Source of the DNA: Vibrio sp. 10N
GTDB lineage: Bacteria > Pseudomonadota > Gammaproteobacteria > Enterobacterales > Vibrionaceae
Direction of reading: 5' to 3'
Assembly: GCF_036245475.1 (NCBI RefSeq)
Contig: NZ_BTPM01000001.1
Span: 186,001-250,000 of the forward strand
Length of the DNA stretch: 64,000 bases
This document shows, in pieces, positions 30,574 to 40,350 of this stretch (the stretch's first letter is position 1; each line of letters begins with the position of its first letter). Made by a program: the position numbers and the translations under genes. Below the pieces are notes generated by a model. That model was given only the letters and a program-made list of their open reading frames with translations, searched no databases and was not told the DNA's origin.

Positions 30574-31860
30574 TTACTTTTGCTCGCGAGCAATCGCACG
30601 GTAACCGATGTCATTGCGGTGGAACATGCCGTCCCAGCTGATCTTCTTAGTCAGCTCATAAGCGCGCGCTTGAGCTTCAGAGACTGTGTTGCCTAGTGCC
30701 GTTGCACATAGTACGCGACCGCCGTTCGTTACAACATTGCCGTCTTTGTCAGCTGTACCAGCGTGGAATACCTTCTCGCCTTCCACTTCTGTTGTTGGTA
30801 GGCCAGAGATAACATCCCCCTTGTTGTAAGACGCTGGGTAGCCACCTGCTGCTAGAACGATACCGATAGAAGCACGTGGATCCCACTTAGATTCAACTTG
30901 GTCTAGCTTCTTGTCGATGGCAGCTTGGCAAAGCTCAACCATATCTGATTGCATGCGCATCATGATAGGTTGTGTTTCTGGGTCACCGAAACGGCAGTTG
31001 TATTCGATAACTTTAGGCGTGCCATCTTTGTCGATCATCAGACCTGCATATAGGAAGCCTGTGTATGGGTTACCTTCTGAAGCCATGCCGCGAACCGTTG
31101 GGTAGATAACTTCTTCCATGATGCGGTTGTGGATTTCTTGCGTCACAACTGGAGCCGGAGAGTAAGCGCCCATGCCGCCAGTGTTAGGACCTGTGTCCTT
31201 ATCACCAACACGTTTGTGGTCTTGGCTGGTTGCCATTGGCAAAACGTTTTCGCCATCAACCATCACGATGAAGCTTGCTTCTTCGCCGTCTAGGAACTCT
31301 TCGATAACCACACGGCTACCCGCGTCGCCAAATGCGTTGCCAGCCAGCATGTCTTTGATGGCGTCTTCTGCTTCTTCTAGTGTCATAGCAACGATCACAC
31401 CTTTACCAGCCGCAAGACCGTCAGCTTTAACTACGATCGGAGCGCCTTGCTCACGAACGTAAGCCAGAGCAGGCTCGATTTCAGTGAAGTTCGCGTAAGC
31501 GCCAGTTGGGATAGCGTGACGAGCTAGGAAGTCTTTAGTGAATGCTTTTGAGCCTTCTAGCTGAGCAGCAGCTTGAGTTGGGCCAAAGATCGCTAGACCG
31601 GCTTCTTGGAATGCATCCACTACACCAATCACAAGTGGTGCTTCAGGACCCACAATCGTTAGCTCGATGTTTTTCTCTTTTGCAAACGCCACCAGACCTT
31701 GAATGTCTTCAACGTCAATCGCTACATTTTCTAGCTTAGGCTCAAGCGCAGTACCTGCGTTGCCTGGTGCAACGAAAACCGTTTCAACATTTTGATTCTG
31801 AGCCACTTTCCAACCCAGAGCGTGCTCACGACCACCAGCACCGATTACTAGAATATTCAT
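30574..31860 (-). CDS. purD: Phosphoribosylamine-glycine ligase
   Basis: PurD joins glycine to phosphoribosylamine using ATP, the second step of purine synthesis. The 428-residue ATP-grasp enzyme begins MNILVIGAGGREHALGWK and has the substrate loop HKRVGDKDTGPNTGGMGAYSP near 215-235 and the NCRFGDPETQ motif near 290. It follows purH by 85 bases on the same strand, as in many gammaproteobacteria, and ends at a terminator. Confidence 0.98.
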   Translation of the reverse strand: MNILVIGAGGREHALGWKVAQNQNVETVFVAPGNAGTALEPKLENVAIDVEDIQGLVAFAKEKNIELTIVGPEAPLVIGVVDAFQEAGLAIFGPTQAAAQLEGSKAFTKDFLARHAIPTGAYANFTEIEPALAYVREQGAPIVVKADGLAAGKGVIVAMTLEEAEDAIKDMLAGNAFGDAGSRVVIEEFLDGEEASFIVMVDGENVLPMATSQDHKRVGDKDTGPNTGGMGAYSPAPVVTQEIHNRIMEEVIYPTVRGMASEGNPYTGFLYAGLMIDKDGTPKVIEYNCRFGDPETQPIMMRMQSDMVELCQAAIDKKLDQVESKWDPRASIGIVLAAGGYPASYNKGDVISGLPTTEVEGEKVFHAGTADKDGNVVTNGGRVLCATALGNTVSEAQARAYELTKKISWDGMFHRNDIGYRAIAREQK

Positions 31861-31897
31861 AATTAATCCTTTCTAAAGTTTGGATTACTCTAAGCAG

Positions 31898-31932
31898 TTG
31901 GTGTTGCAGCACTAATGCGGCTACAGCACCAA
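31898..31932 (-). repeat. Imperfect inverted repeat between purH and purD
   Basis: Thirteen-base arms TTGGTGTTGCAGC and GCTACAGCACCAA (two mismatches) around a 9-base loop lie in the 85-base gap of the purHD transcript. There is no T-run, so it is not a standard terminator. It may affect mRNA stability or processing. Confidence 0.55.
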
Positions 31933-31945
31933 ATGCGACGAGTAA

Positions 31946-33538
31946 TTAGTGACGGAAGTGGCGCATGCCTGTAAAGATCATCGCCATGCCATGCTCGTCA
32001 GCGGCTGCGATAACTTCGTCATCACGCATAGAGCCACCTGGTTGGATAACGCACTTGATGCCAGCTTCTGCTGCCGCGTCAATGCCATCACGGAAAGGGA
32101 AGAACGCATCTGATGCCATTACGCAGCCTTCAACCTGCAGACCTTCGTCAGCCGCTTTGATGCCCGCAATTTTTGCAGAGTACACGCGGCTCATTTGGCC
32201 AGCGCCCACACCAATAGTCATGTCGCCTTTCGAGTAAACGATCGCGTTAGACTTAACATACTTAGCCACTTTCCAGCAGAATAGGGCGTCTTTCAGCTCT
32301 TCTTCGGTAGGCTGACGTTTAGAAACCACTTTAAGATCATCTAGCGATACCATGCCTTGGTCGCGGTCTTGAACCAGAAGACCACCGTTAACGCGCTTAA
32401 CGTCAAAACCAGTTGTCTTAGTTGTCCACTCACCACACTCTAGTAGGCGAACGTTTTTCTTAGCGGCAACCACTTCTACTGCTTCAGCTGAAACAGAAGG
32501 TGCGATAATCACTTCAACAAACTGACGCTCAACAATCGCTTTCGCGGTTTCTGCATCTAGTTCTTGGTTGAACGCGATGATGCCGCCAAACGCTGACGTT
32601 GGGTCCGTTTTGTATGCGCGGTCATACGCTTCAAGAATATCTTTACCTAGCGCAACACCACATGGGTTAGCGTGCTTAACGATAACGCAAGCTGGTTCAT
32701 CAAACTCTTTCACACACTCAAGTGCTGCGTCAGTGTCGGCGATGTTGTTGTAAGACAGCGCTTTACCTTGAATTTGGCGAGCAGTAGATACCGACGCTTC
32801 TTCTGGGTTTGCTTCTACGTAAAATGCCGCGTCTTGGTGGCTGTTCTCACCGTAGCGCATGTCTTGCTTCTTCACGAATTGCTGGTTAAACGTGCGTGGG
32901 AATTTAGACTCCTCGTCACCCTCTTTGTTCTCACCGTAAGATGGAACCATAGTGCCGAAGTAGTTAGCGATCATGCCGTCGTAAGATGCCGTGTGCTCAA
33001 ACGCTGCAATAGCTAGGTCGAAACGTGTCTCTAGAGTCAGAGATTTGTCGTTTGCGTCCATTTCTGCAATAACGCGGTCGTAGTCGTGTGCATTAACAAC
33101 GATAGTCACGTCTTTGTGGTTTTTCGCTGCAGAGCGAACCATAGTTGGACCACCGATATCGATGTTTTCCACTGCGTCTTCTAGCGTACAGCCTTCTTTT
33201 GCTACGGTTGCAGCAAATGGGTATAGGTTAACCACAACCATATCGATTGGGTTGATGCCGTGAGTTGCCATCACGTCGTCATCTTGACCGCGACGACCTA
33301 GCACACCACCGTGTACTTTCGGGTGTAGCGTCTTAACACGACCATCCATCATCTCTGGGAAGCCAGTGTAGTCAGATACTTCAGTTACTGCGATGCCTTG
33401 CTCAGCAAGAAGGCGAGCAGTACCACCAGTAGAAAGGATATCAACACCGCGTTGTGCTAGTGCTTGTGCGAATTCAACGATACCAGTTTTGTCAGATACG
33501 CTGATTAAAGCGCGGCGAATTGGACGAGCGTTACTCAT
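31946..33538 (-). CDS. purH: Bifunctional AICAR transformylase / IMP cyclohydrolase
   Basis: PurH performs the last two steps of IMP synthesis. The 530-residue enzyme has an N-terminal MGS-like IMP cyclohydrolase domain (about 1-150, [19 protein letters not shown] and STGGTARLL) and a C-terminal AICAR transformylase domain ([15 protein letters not shown] near 230 and the active KHANPCGVA near 265). The C-terminal [15 protein letters not shown] is typical. Two PurR-like boxes lie upstream. Confidence 0.98.
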   Translation of the reverse strand: MSNARPIRRALISVSDKTGIVEFAQALAQRGVDILSTGGTARLLAEQGIAVTEVSDYTGFPEMMDGRVKTLHPKVHGGVLGRRGQDDDVMATHGINPIDMVVVNLYPFAATVAKEGCTLEDAVENIDIGGPTMVRSAAKNHKDVTIVVNAHDYDRVIAEMDANDKSLTLETRFDLAIAAFEHTASYDGMIANYFGTMVPSYGENKEGDEESKFPRTFNQQFVKKQDMRYGENSHQDAAFYVEANPEEASVSTARQIQGKALSYNNIADTDAALECVKEFDEPACVIVKHANPCGVALGKDILEAYDRAYKTDPTSAFGGIIAFNQELDAETAKAIVERQFVEVIIAPSVSAEAVEVVAAKKNVRLLECGEWTTKTTGFDVKRVNGGLLVQDRDQGMVSLDDLKVVSKRQPTEEELKDALFCWKVAKYVKSNAIVYSKGDMTIGVGAGQMSRVYSAKIAGIKAADEGLQVEGCVMASDAFFPFRDGIDAAAEAGIKCVIQPGGSMRDDEVIAAADEHGMAMIFTGMRHFRH

Positions 33539-33580
33539 GCTTCTGTTTCCTCAAAGTCACAGATTGTGTTGCTGTGTACA

Positions 33581-33596
33581 GGGCAAACGATTGGTT
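33581..33596. promoter_or_regulatory. Candidate PurR box (leader of purH)
   Basis: By hand, 11 of 16 positions match ACGCAAACGTTTGCGT; the left half GCAAACG is intact and the right half is weak. It lies 43-58 bases upstream of purH. Confidence 0.4.
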
Positions 33597-33744
33597 TGGC
33601 CTGCGGATTTAAAGATAGTTGCCAAACAGGACGAGGTCTTTCATGATTGAGGCGACCCAGTCGTCTGTTGGGCAAATACCCTTGGATTTTTACCACCGGG
33701 GTGGCGATGGCGCGTATTCTAACCAATCTATTACAAAAAAGCTC

Positions 33745-33760
33745 GCGCAATCGTTTGGCA
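33745..33760. promoter_or_regulatory. Candidate PurR box upstream of purH
   Basis: GCGCAATCGTTTGGCA matches the PurR consensus at about 11-12 of 16 positions, with the core GCAATCGTTTG. It is about 210 bases from the purH start and 70 from zntR. Confidence 0.5.
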
Positions 33761-33829
33761 TAGGCAAAAAAAGTGCAAAAAAGCCTATTAAAGAACACTT
33801 TTGTAACAAAGAGGTTAATTTAAACGGTT

Positions 33830-34240
33830 ATGTTTCAAATCGGTGAGTTAGCAAAACGCTGCAAGGTGACGTCAGATACGTTGCGTTTTTATGAAAAGAA
33901 CCAGTTGATTGCCCCGGTTGGGCGCAGTGAGGCAGGGTACCGTCTTTACAACGAGGAGAGCCAAAGGCAGGTTCGCTTTATTCTTAAGGCCAAAGAGGTT
34001 GGTTTGAGCCTAGATGAGATTAAAGAGTTACTCGGCATCAAGCTTGAGGCGACCGAACACAGTTGTGCGGAAGTAAAGGCCATTACCACGAGTAAGCTTG
34101 AACTGATTGACGATAAAATCGCTGAACTCACCAGAATTCGCTCTGCGCTAAAAAAAATCAATGATGCCTGTTGTGGTCACGGGCATGACGCTAGCCATTG
34201 CTCTATCTTAGCGGCTTTAGAGGCATCAGAAGAGAAGTAA
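33830..34240 (+). CDS. zntR: Zn(II)-responsive MerR-type regulator
   Basis: The 136-residue MerR-family protein has an N-terminal winged HTH (MFQIGELAKRCKVTSDTLRFYEKNQLI) and a long dimer helix. The metal-loop cysteines and histidines CCGHGHDASHC near residues 115-125, with Cys79, match the zinc site of E. coli ZntR, which activates zinc export (zntA). No zntA is in the window, so the target is elsewhere. It is divergent from purH. Confidence 0.88.
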   Translation: MFQIGELAKRCKVTSDTLRFYEKNQLIAPVGRSEAGYRLYNEESQRQVRFILKAKEVGLSLDEIKELLGIKLEATEHSCAEVKAITTSKLELIDDKIAELTRIRSALKKINDACCGHGHDASHCSILAALEASEEK

Positions 34241-34260
34241 GGGAGGCATCGCCTCCCTTA
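34238..34260. terminator. Terminator between zntR and the chemoreceptor gene
   Basis: TAAGGGAGGC / GCCTCCCTTA forms a perfect 10-bp stem with a 3-base loop at the zntR stop. T-runs are weak, so it is a moderate call. Confidence 0.65.
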
Positions 34261-34281
34261 TGTCTGCACTAGAACCACTGA

Positions 34282-35925
34282 TTACTGCACTTTGAATGCA
34301 TTGATACCGACACTTAACGTGTTGCCATTTTCCATAAGTTGCTCACTGGCTTCGGCCAATCTTTTTGCTTCGTTGGCGGACTGACTGCCATGGTCGGCAA
34401 TTTGGGTGAGATTCTGACTGATCTCATTCGTGGCTAAGGTTTGTTGTGAGCTTGCTGCGGCAATGAGCTCGTTGAGCGAGACGATGGCGCTGACGCGCTG
34501 ATCGATTTGTTGCAGTGCTTGTCTTGCGCCTTCGGTGTGCTCTATAGTGGCCGCGGACTGCTGTTGCGTGAGTGTCATGGAACGACTGACTTCGGCGGCT
34601 TGGCTTTGCAGCTTTTGAATGATCTGCTCTATTTCATCGGTGCTACTTTGGGTACGAGTGGCGAGCGTTCGCACTTCATCAGCCACCACCGCAAATCCAC
34701 GTCCTTGCTCTCCAGCTCGAGCTGCCTCAATGGCGGCGTTGAGTGCCAGAAGGTTGGTTTGTTCTGCGACACCGCGAATCACTTCCAGCACGGAGCCGAC
34801 CTCTTGTGTCTCTGTTGCTAGCATTTGGATATTCTGCTCAGTTTCCGTTAACTGCTGAGATAGAGACTGCATATGTGAGGTGGCAAGTTCAATCACTTCG
34901 CCACCATGCTGACCTTGTTCATTTGCTTCTTGAGCGGCTTGCGCTGCTTGTTGAGCTGAATTAGCGACCTCTTGGTTACTAGCGTGGAGCTCATTCATTG
35001 CTGAAGCAACGGTATCGACGGCTTGCTGTTGTTGCATCGACTGTGTCGCTCCTTGTTGAGCTACGCTGTTGAGTTCGATAGCGGCTTTGGTGATGTCATT
35101 GGTCACTGGCTTGATGTCACGAATGATGTTGTCTAGCTTAAGCGTGAAACGATTGAACGCTTTGGCTATGTGGCTCAACTCATCATTCCCTCCTTCTGGT
35201 AGAGTTTGAGATAAATCGCCATCACCACTGGCAATGTCGTTGAGTGCATCAAGTGTATCGCGGCAAGGTTTCACAATACTGCGGCCAATCAAGAAGGCGA
35301 CGATGAGCATGATGCCCAACGCCACTGCGACGCTGAACAGTACTTTTTGGATAGCTTGCCATGTCAGCGCGTTGACATCATCGACGTAGACCCCCGAACC
35401 AATGACCCAGCCCCAAGGCTTAAACAATTTAATGTAAGAGACTTTCTCGACGGGAGCATCAGAGCCTGGCTTTGGCCACATGTAGTGAACCAAACCGGAT
35501 TGCTGCTGTTTCGCGACGGTGACCATTTCAACAAACAGTTTCTTTCCAGTGGGATCGGCAATTTGGCTAAGATCTTGGCCATTGAGTGCCGGTTTCATAG
35601 GGTGCATTACCATCGCTGGTGCTAGGTTGTTGATCCAGAAGTAGTCATTCGCATCGTAGCGCAGGTCTTGCACCGCGCTAGCGGCGGCGGATTTGGCTTG
35701 TTCTAGTGTTATCTTGCCCGCTTGGTGCTGCTGGTGGTAGTGCTCAACTAAGCTATAGGCCGTTTGTACTAAGTGCTGAGTTTTGTTCTGTTTACTGGTC
35801 ATCAATGACTGCTGGTAATCGAGTAGAGCCAAGATAAGGGGAATGAATAGGGCAGCCGAGACAAGGCCGATGAGTAAAAACAGTCGGTGTTGTATCGAAG
35901 TGCGGCGCAGAAGCGAGGTCGTCAT
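34282..35925 (-). CDS. Methyl-accepting chemotaxis protein with Cache sensor
   Basis: The 547-residue chemoreceptor has a first transmembrane helix (about 14-35), a periplasmic single Cache (sCache_2-type) domain (about 40-185, with [17 protein letters not shown] and [14 protein letters not shown]), a second helix near 195-215, a HAMP domain and a long cytoplasmic signalling coiled coil. The hairpin tip [20 protein letters not shown], with [20 protein letters not shown], is the highly conserved CheA/CheW contact. The ligand cannot be read from sequence; sCache domains often bind organic acids. Confidence 0.95.
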   Translation of the reverse strand: MTTSLLRRTSIQHRLFLLIGLVSAALFIPLILALLDYQQSLMTSKQNKTQHLVQTAYSLVEHYHQQHQAGKITLEQAKSAAASAVQDLRYDANDYFWINNLAPAMVMHPMKPALNGQDLSQIADPTGKKLFVEMVTVAKQQQSGLVHYMWPKPGSDAPVEKVSYIKLFKPWGWVIGSGVYVDDVNALTWQAIQKVLFSVAVALGIMLIVAFLIGRSIVKPCRDTLDALNDIASGDGDLSQTLPEGGNDELSHIAKAFNRFTLKLDNIIRDIKPVTNDITKAAIELNSVAQQGATQSMQQQQAVDTVASAMNELHASNQEVANSAQQAAQAAQEANEQGQHGGEVIELATSHMQSLSQQLTETEQNIQMLATETQEVGSVLEVIRGVAEQTNLLALNAAIEAARAGEQGRGFAVVADEVRTLATRTQSSTDEIEQIIQKLQSQAAEVSRSMTLTQQQSAATIEHTEGARQALQQIDQRVSAIVSLNELIAAASSQQTLATNEISQNLTQIADHGSQSANEAKRLAEASEQLMENGNTLSVGINAFKVQ

Positions 35926-36061
35926 AGCAAGAACTCCTTTTCCTCAAAGAGAGTGCATGGCCTATGGTATTTTGGGCATGCTCATTGTAGTTATACCCAT
36001 ACCCTATGCCATGTTCTGTGCTGGCTCTATTCCACCATCGTCTAATTTTTAGACTGATCAC

Positions 36062-36085
36062 AAAGATGGGCTACCGCCCACCTTT
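36062..36085 (-). terminator. Probable terminator of the glyoxalase-like gene
   Basis: AAAGATGGGC / GCCCACCTTT pairs with one wobble around a 4-base loop, 15 bases after the stop of the gene at 36100. The T-run is weak. Confidence 0.5.
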
Positions 36086-36099
36086 ATTCACGACGGGAG

Positions 36100-36528
36100 T
36101 TAAAGTTGGTAATCATTACGCTCACTGGTGAGCTCAGAGTGGTATTCGACAAACTCAAACTGGACATGATGTTTGTCTTGAAAATACGCGCTCTGGCGAT
36201 GAGGATGCTCGCCGCCCATATGATCCAGCGGGTAACCGGCGTTCTCCAGTCGTTTAATGGTCTCTGCTAAATTGTCGACTACAATGCCGATGTGTTTGAC
36301 CCCAACCCAAGGCTGCTGCCAAGTCCCGGCTTCACCTTCGCCGCCATCTTGAATCGTGATGTAGGTTTCTTCGCTTCCTACATGATACCAGCGCATGGGT
36401 TTGCCAAACCAATCATCGCTTTGACCTTTACCTCGAATTGACCAGTCGGGTAGGGCTGCCAGAAGCAATCCAACGCTGTGCTCAGCATCAATGACAGTAA
36501 TGTTGGCATGTTCTACATAGCTTTTCAT
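36100..36528 (-). CDS. VOC-superfamily (glyoxalase-like) protein
   Basis: The 142-residue protein has the paired beta-alpha-beta-beta-beta pattern of the vicinal oxygen chelate fold. It starts with SYVEHANITVIDAEHSVGLLL, then WVGVKHIGIVVDNLAETIKRLE, and ends with YFQDKHHVQFEFVEYHSEL. Candidate metal ligands are His8, His99-like KHIG, and the Glu and His residues near the C-terminus. It is probably a small metal-dependent enzyme or binding protein; substrate unknown. Confidence 0.8.
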   Translation of the reverse strand: MKSYVEHANITVIDAEHSVGLLLAALPDWSIRGKGQSDDWFGKPMRWYHVGSEETYITIQDGGEGEAGTWQQPWVGVKHIGIVVDNLAETIKRLENAGYPLDHMGGEHPHRQSAYFQDKHHVQFEFVEYHSELTSERNDYQL

Positions 36529-36738
36529 AACGTCTCCTTGTTTGTGGTTTGATATAAAACGGTAGATGACGTTAACGATAAATCCTCAAGTTAAGTTGAG
36601 GTCAACAGCTTAGAAGAAATTATGTTTAGAAACGGTTTGCTGAATGCGAGCGCTAATACATTTATCGAGTTGCTGTTTGTCATGAGATAGATGGTTGGGT
36701 AATTTTTGTACTCCATAAGTTTAGGGGCAATCGAGTTT

Positions 36739-37308
36739 ATGAAATACTTAACTTCACTATGTTTTGCTTTTTTGGTATTGCCAAGCTTGTCAGCAGCTCA
36801 GCTAGAGTCTCCTCGGCGGACCACTGACTGGCTCGTTAACCAACTAATAGAAGCCGAGTCTATCGAACAAAAAAATGCGGCTATTGCTTTGTCGAACTTT
36901 GCATTGAGCGCACAGCAAGAGAAGCGTATAGAACGTTCTTTTGTCTTTGTTGAGGGTAGATCTAGTAAGTTGGCTTACTTATATGTGTTAGCGAAGCGAA
37001 CGCAAGCCCCGATTCATGTTCAGAGCTTTATAGAAATTGCTTCAGCTAACATTGAAGAAATCACTCAGAATGATACGGCTTGGGTTCTACCTTATCATCC
37101 ATTTCTGGAGTATTTGGCCGAGTTGGCGTATTTCGATGATTTGGCATTGGCGGCTCTGCTCATACATATCAATCGCTTCGATGGTGCTTCATTGGAGCTT
37201 GTCTCTACCACTTTAAAAGATATGAACATTAGACAGCAAAAGAGGGTGCAGCGTCTTGGGGAGTCTTTGAATCTCCCTAAAGAGTTGCTCCAACGTGTTG
37301 AGAAGTAA
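36739..37308 (+). CDS. Exported hypothetical protein, candidate immunity partner
   Basis: I do not recognise a family. The start is taken at ATG 36739 (MKYLTSLCFAFLVLPSLSAA, 189 residues), giving a clean Sec signal peptide; an upstream ATG at 36706 is less likely. The mature protein appears all-helical, with several Leu/Ala-rich amphipathic stretches (TDWLVNQLIEAESIEQKN, YVLAKRTQAPIHVQSFIE), and lacks cysteines. GC content looks lower by eye than in its neighbours. It ends 16 bases before the start of the L,D-transpeptidase-like gene, so the two are surely co-expressed. Role as an immunity protein is inference. Confidence 0.7.
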   Translation: MKYLTSLCFAFLVLPSLSAAQLESPRRTTDWLVNQLIEAESIEQKNAAIALSNFALSAQQEKRIERSFVFVEGRSSKLAYLYVLAKRTQAPIHVQSFIEIASANIEEITQNDTAWVLPYHPFLEYLAELAYFDDLALAALLIHINRFDGASLELVSTTLKDMNIRQQKRVQRLGESLNLPKELLQRVEK

Positions 37309-37324
37309 AAGGGAGGTTATGGTG

Positions 37325-37789
37325 ATGTCGACTTTGAGTTTTGTTAAGACGGCTAGAGCAAAAGGAAGTCGTGAGATAGGCTTTCTGTACTGGGAAGGAG
37401 AACGGTATCGAGTAGTAACGGGTGGTTATGGTAAAGGTGCTATCCCTGACGGTGAGTTTACCATCAGAGTAAGACAGGTTGCTGTTGGTACCAAGGAGAA
37501 TATGCTTTCTGGCTTTGTGAACCCTCTTAACGGTAGAGGGTGGTTTATACCATTGACTCCTAATTTTGCGACTTCGAGATTTGGTTTTGGTATACATCCC
37601 GATGGTAATTTGCCTGGCACAAAAGGTTGCCTTGGGCTTCAGGGTAATGATACAGAAAAATTTTGGAAAAGATGGTGCGAGACGAAAATTGACTCTAGAC
37701 CAACTTTACTTCAAGTCACAACTGATTATGCGAGTAAAGAAACGAGCTGCCGAGTTTGTGTTGCTCAGATTGCGACGGCTACTGCATAG
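37325..37789 (+). CDS. L,D-transpeptidase-like protein without signal peptide (candidate effector)
   Basis: The start is taken at ATG 37325 (154 residues) because GGGAGG lies 8 bases upstream; upstream GTG and ATG codons sit too close to it. The catalytic signature is FGIHPDGNLPGTKGCLGLQ: His, then T-x-G-C eleven residues on, as in YkuD/Tlde1-type L,D-transpeptidases that cross-link or cut peptidoglycan stem peptides. There is no signal peptide or membrane segment, though the substrate is periplasmic; this is typical of type VI secreted effectors of the Tlde1 kind. The upstream partner is exported. No T6SS gene is nearby. Fold assignment is by motif only. Confidence 0.68.
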   Translation: MSTLSFVKTARAKGSREIGFLYWEGERYRVVTGGYGKGAIPDGEFTIRVRQVAVGTKENMLSGFVNPLNGRGWFIPLTPNFATSRFGFGIHPDGNLPGTKGCLGLQGNDTEKFWKRWCETKIDSRPTLLQVTTDYASKETSCRVCVAQIATATA

Positions 37790-37819
37790 CCAGTTTTTTT
37801 GAAAGACTCCCTACTAAAA

Positions 37820-37854
37820 AAAGAAAGCCGCCTCTAAGCTATTGGAGGCGGCTT
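37820..37854 (-). terminator. Terminator of dusB-fis
   Basis: On the minus strand AAGCCGCCTC / GAGGCGGCTT forms a 10-bp stem followed by TTTCTTTTTTT, 21 bases after the fis stop. It also faces the transpeptidase-like gene. Confidence 0.9.
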
Positions 37855-37875
37855 GCTATTCGGTTTACGAACTAA

Positions 37876-38172
37876 TTAGTTCATGCCGTATTTTTTAAGC
37901 TTCTTACGAAGAGTACCGCGGTTGATACCCATCATAGTTGCTGCGCGAGTTTGGTTACCGCGAGTGTACTGCATGATGGTGTCTAGTAGCGGCTGTTCAA
38001 CTTCCGCTAGAACTAGTTCATACAATTCAGTGACGTCTTGACCATTTAATTGAGCAAGGTAGTTCTTTAAAGACGCTTTAACAGAGTCACGTAGTGGCTT
38101 CTGTGTGATTTGGTCTGAAGATGTTACTGTAGTAACTGTCAATGGTTCTGAAGTCAAATTTTGTTCGAACAT
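37876..38172 (-). CDS. fis: DNA-binding protein Fis
   Basis: Fis is the growth-phase nucleoid protein that bends DNA and activates rRNA promoters. The 98-residue protein is the standard length. The C-terminal helix-turn-helix reads [20 protein letters not shown] and ends KKYGMN; the N-terminal flexible arm that contacts recombinases is present. It lies 23 bases downstream of dusB, the conserved dusB-fis operon. Confidence 0.98.
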   Translation of the reverse strand: MFEQNLTSEPLTVTTVTSSDQITQKPLRDSVKASLKNYLAQLNGQDVTELYELVLAEVEQPLLDTIMQYTRGNQTRAATMMGINRGTLRKKLKKYGMN

Positions 38173-38195
38173 AATCGGTTTAGCTCTTCTCGTAA

Positions 38196-39164
38196 TTATG
38201 ATGCAACGTTGTCAAAATAACCTTGCAATGCGTCGAGCTGTTCATTTGCAGCCTCAATCGCGTTGAAGGTACGGCGGAACTCACCCGCCTGTTCATGTTC
38301 CTTTAGATACCAGCCCACATGCTTACGCGCGATGCGTGGACCTAAAAACTCACCATAGAATTGGTGAAGCGCTTGAACATGACCAAGCAAGATACCCTGC
38401 ACATCCGAAATCGGGCGCTCAGGCATCAGTGTGCCGTTTTCCAAATAGTGTTGGATTTCCTCGAAAATCCAAGGCCGTCCTTGGGCCGGACGTCCAATCA
38501 TCAAAGCGTCTGCACCGGTGTAATCCAGCACATATTTCGCTTTCTCTGGGCTATCGATATCACCGTTAGCGATAACCGGTATAGAGACAGCTTCTTTTAC
38601 CGCTTTGATGCTGTCGTATTCTGCCTCGCCTTTGTACATGCAGGTACGAGTTCGACCATGAAGGGCGAGCGCCTGTATGCCGCAGTCTTCGGCTAGTTTT
38701 GCAATTTGGACACAGTTTTTATTGTCTGTATCCCAACCTGTACGGGTTTTTAATGTCACAGGGACATCGACTGCATCGACGACGGTACGCAGAATATCTT
38801 CGATGATATCTGGGTACTTAAGCAGAGCAGAACCCGCCAGTTTTTTATTCACTTTTTTAGCAGGGCAGCCCATGTTGATGTCGATGATTTGTGCACCGTT
38901 TTCAACACTGAACTGTGCTGCTTCCGCCATAAGTTGCGGATCAGCACCTGCTATTTGCACGGAACGAATACCGGATTCGCCCTCGTGCACCATGCGCTGC
39001 TGTGACTTGGCTGTTTTCCATAGTTTTGGGTTCGACGACATCATTTCACTGACGGCCATACCCGCACCATAACGAAGGCACAACTCACGAAACGGTCTAT
39101 CGGTAACACCCGCCATGGGTGCAACAATGAGGTTGTTCTTAAGTTGGTATTGTCCGATTTTCAA
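38196..39164 (-). CDS. dusB: tRNA-dihydrouridine synthase B
   Basis: DusB reduces uridine in the D-loop of tRNA with an FMN cofactor. The 322-residue TIM barrel begins [25 protein letters not shown] and has the catalytic Cys in [19 protein letters not shown] and the tRNA-contacting [18 protein letters not shown] lies near residue 225. Its start also drives fis. Confidence 0.98.
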   Translation of the reverse strand: MKIGQYQLKNNLIVAPMAGVTDRPFRELCLRYGAGMAVSEMMSSNPKLWKTAKSQQRMVHEGESGIRSVQIAGADPQLMAEAAQFSVENGAQIIDINMGCPAKKVNKKLAGSALLKYPDIIEDILRTVVDAVDVPVTLKTRTGWDTDNKNCVQIAKLAEDCGIQALALHGRTRTCMYKGEAEYDSIKAVKEAVSIPVIANGDIDSPEKAKYVLDYTGADALMIGRPAQGRPWIFEEIQHYLENGTLMPERPISDVQGILLGHVQALHQFYGEFLGPRIARKHVGWYLKEHEQAGEFRRTFNAIEAANEQLDALQGYFDNVAS

Positions 39165-39314
39165 AACATCGCCACAGGTTTACACAAGCAAGGGCGCGCA
39201 TTTTACGCATTTTTTCGGTGCGTGAAAAGACTAATATTTGAGCATTTACAATTTGTTTCTGCAAAATGCCTGATTTTCAGGTGCTTAGTGCTAAAACTAT
39301 TCTTTTTTGAGCAA

Positions 39315-39352
39315 AAATCGCGGTGTTTTAGGCTCCTAAAACACCGCGATTT
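39315..39352. terminator. Terminator of prmA
   Basis: A very long stem, AAATCGCGGTGTTTTAGG / CCTAAAACACCGCGATTT, is followed by TTTT on the minus strand; it lies 13 bases past the prmA stop. Confidence 0.88.
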
Positions 39353-39364
39353 AAACGAGAATGG

Positions 39365-40246
39365 TTACTTTTTGCCCGAGATGCGACACCACTCGTTAAG
39401 CTCAACGATAGGGTCGATGCTCATCTCATCGCGATAGTAGTTAGCGACATCCTCAGCTTGGGTATCCAAAACGCCGGACATGGCGAGTTCACCACCAGGT
39501 TTAACTAGACCTTTGATGATGCCAGAAAGGTCACGAAGTGGACCAGCAAGGATGTTAGCTACGACGACATCAGCGATAAGACCTTCCGGTTGATCTTGAG
39601 GTAGGAAAAGTTCTAGTTGCTCGGCAACGCCATTACGCTGCGCGTTGTCTTTTGACGCAATAAGCGCTTGAGGATCAATGTCGATCCCGATCACTTTCGC
39701 TGCGCCAAGTTTGATCGCCGCAATCGCTAGGATCCCTGAACCACAACCAAAGTCGATAACTGTCTTACCAGCAAGGTCTAATGATTCTAGCCACTCAAGA
39801 CATAGAGCCGTGGTTGGGTGTGTTCCGGTACCGAATGCAAGACCAGGGTCAAGCATGACATTCACCGCATCTGGCTCTGGAACATCACGCCAGCTTGGGC
39901 AGATCCATAGGCGCTCACCAAATTTCATTGGGTGGAAGTTTTCCATCCACTCACGTTCCCAATCCTTATCTTCTAGCTGCTCGACTTTGTGAGCAAAGCC
40001 TTCCGGTAGCATATTGCTGCCTTTAATTGTCTCAACTACCCACTGAGTGTCTGCTTCGGCGTCGTATAGTGCAACGATATCAGTATCGCCCCACAAACGC
40101 GTCTCACCAGGCAGCGGCTCAAATACAGGCGTATCATGCGCATCGAGGAAGGTGACAGACAATGCGCCTGTTTCTTCCATCAGCATATCGCCGATTTGCT
40201 CTGCATTTTCATTGGTCGCGTTGAGTTTAATTTGAATCCAAGGCAT
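39365..40246 (-). CDS. prmA: Ribosomal protein L11 methyltransferase
   Basis: PrmA trimethylates L11 on several residues. The 293-residue protein has an N-terminal substrate-binding domain (about 1-60) and a Rossmann-fold methyltransferase domain with the SAM motif [20 protein letters not shown] near residue 160 and [12 protein letters not shown] near 227. It begins [20 protein letters not shown]. It is downstream of accC but separated from it by a terminator. Confidence 0.97.
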   Translation of the reverse strand: MPWIQIKLNATNENAEQIGDMLMEETGALSVTFLDAHDTPVFEPLPGETRLWGDTDIVALYDAEADTQWVVETIKGSNMLPEGFAHKVEQLEDKDWEREWMENFHPMKFGERLWICPSWRDVPEPDAVNVMLDPGLAFGTGTHPTTALCLEWLESLDLAGKTVIDFGCGSGILAIAAIKLGAAKVIGIDIDPQALIASKDNAQRNGVAEQLELFLPQDQPEGLIADVVVANILAGPLRDLSGIIKGLVKPGGELAMSGVLDTQAEDVANYYRDEMSIDPIVELNEWCRISGKK

Positions 40247-40310
40247 AAGTTGGGTCCTAGCAAGGTGAATTTTGCGCAGAGTGTAGCAGATTCACTGACA
40301 CTCGGCATAA

Positions 40311-40335
40311 AAAAACCCGCCGTGGCGGGTTTTTA
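40311..40335 (-). terminator. Terminator of aroQ-accB-accC
   Basis: AAAAACCCGCC / GGCGGGTTTTT is a perfect 11-bp stem with a 2-base loop and T-runs on both strands, 16 bases after the accC stop. Confidence 0.92.
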
Positions 40336-40350
40336 TCAAGAGGGAAGCAA

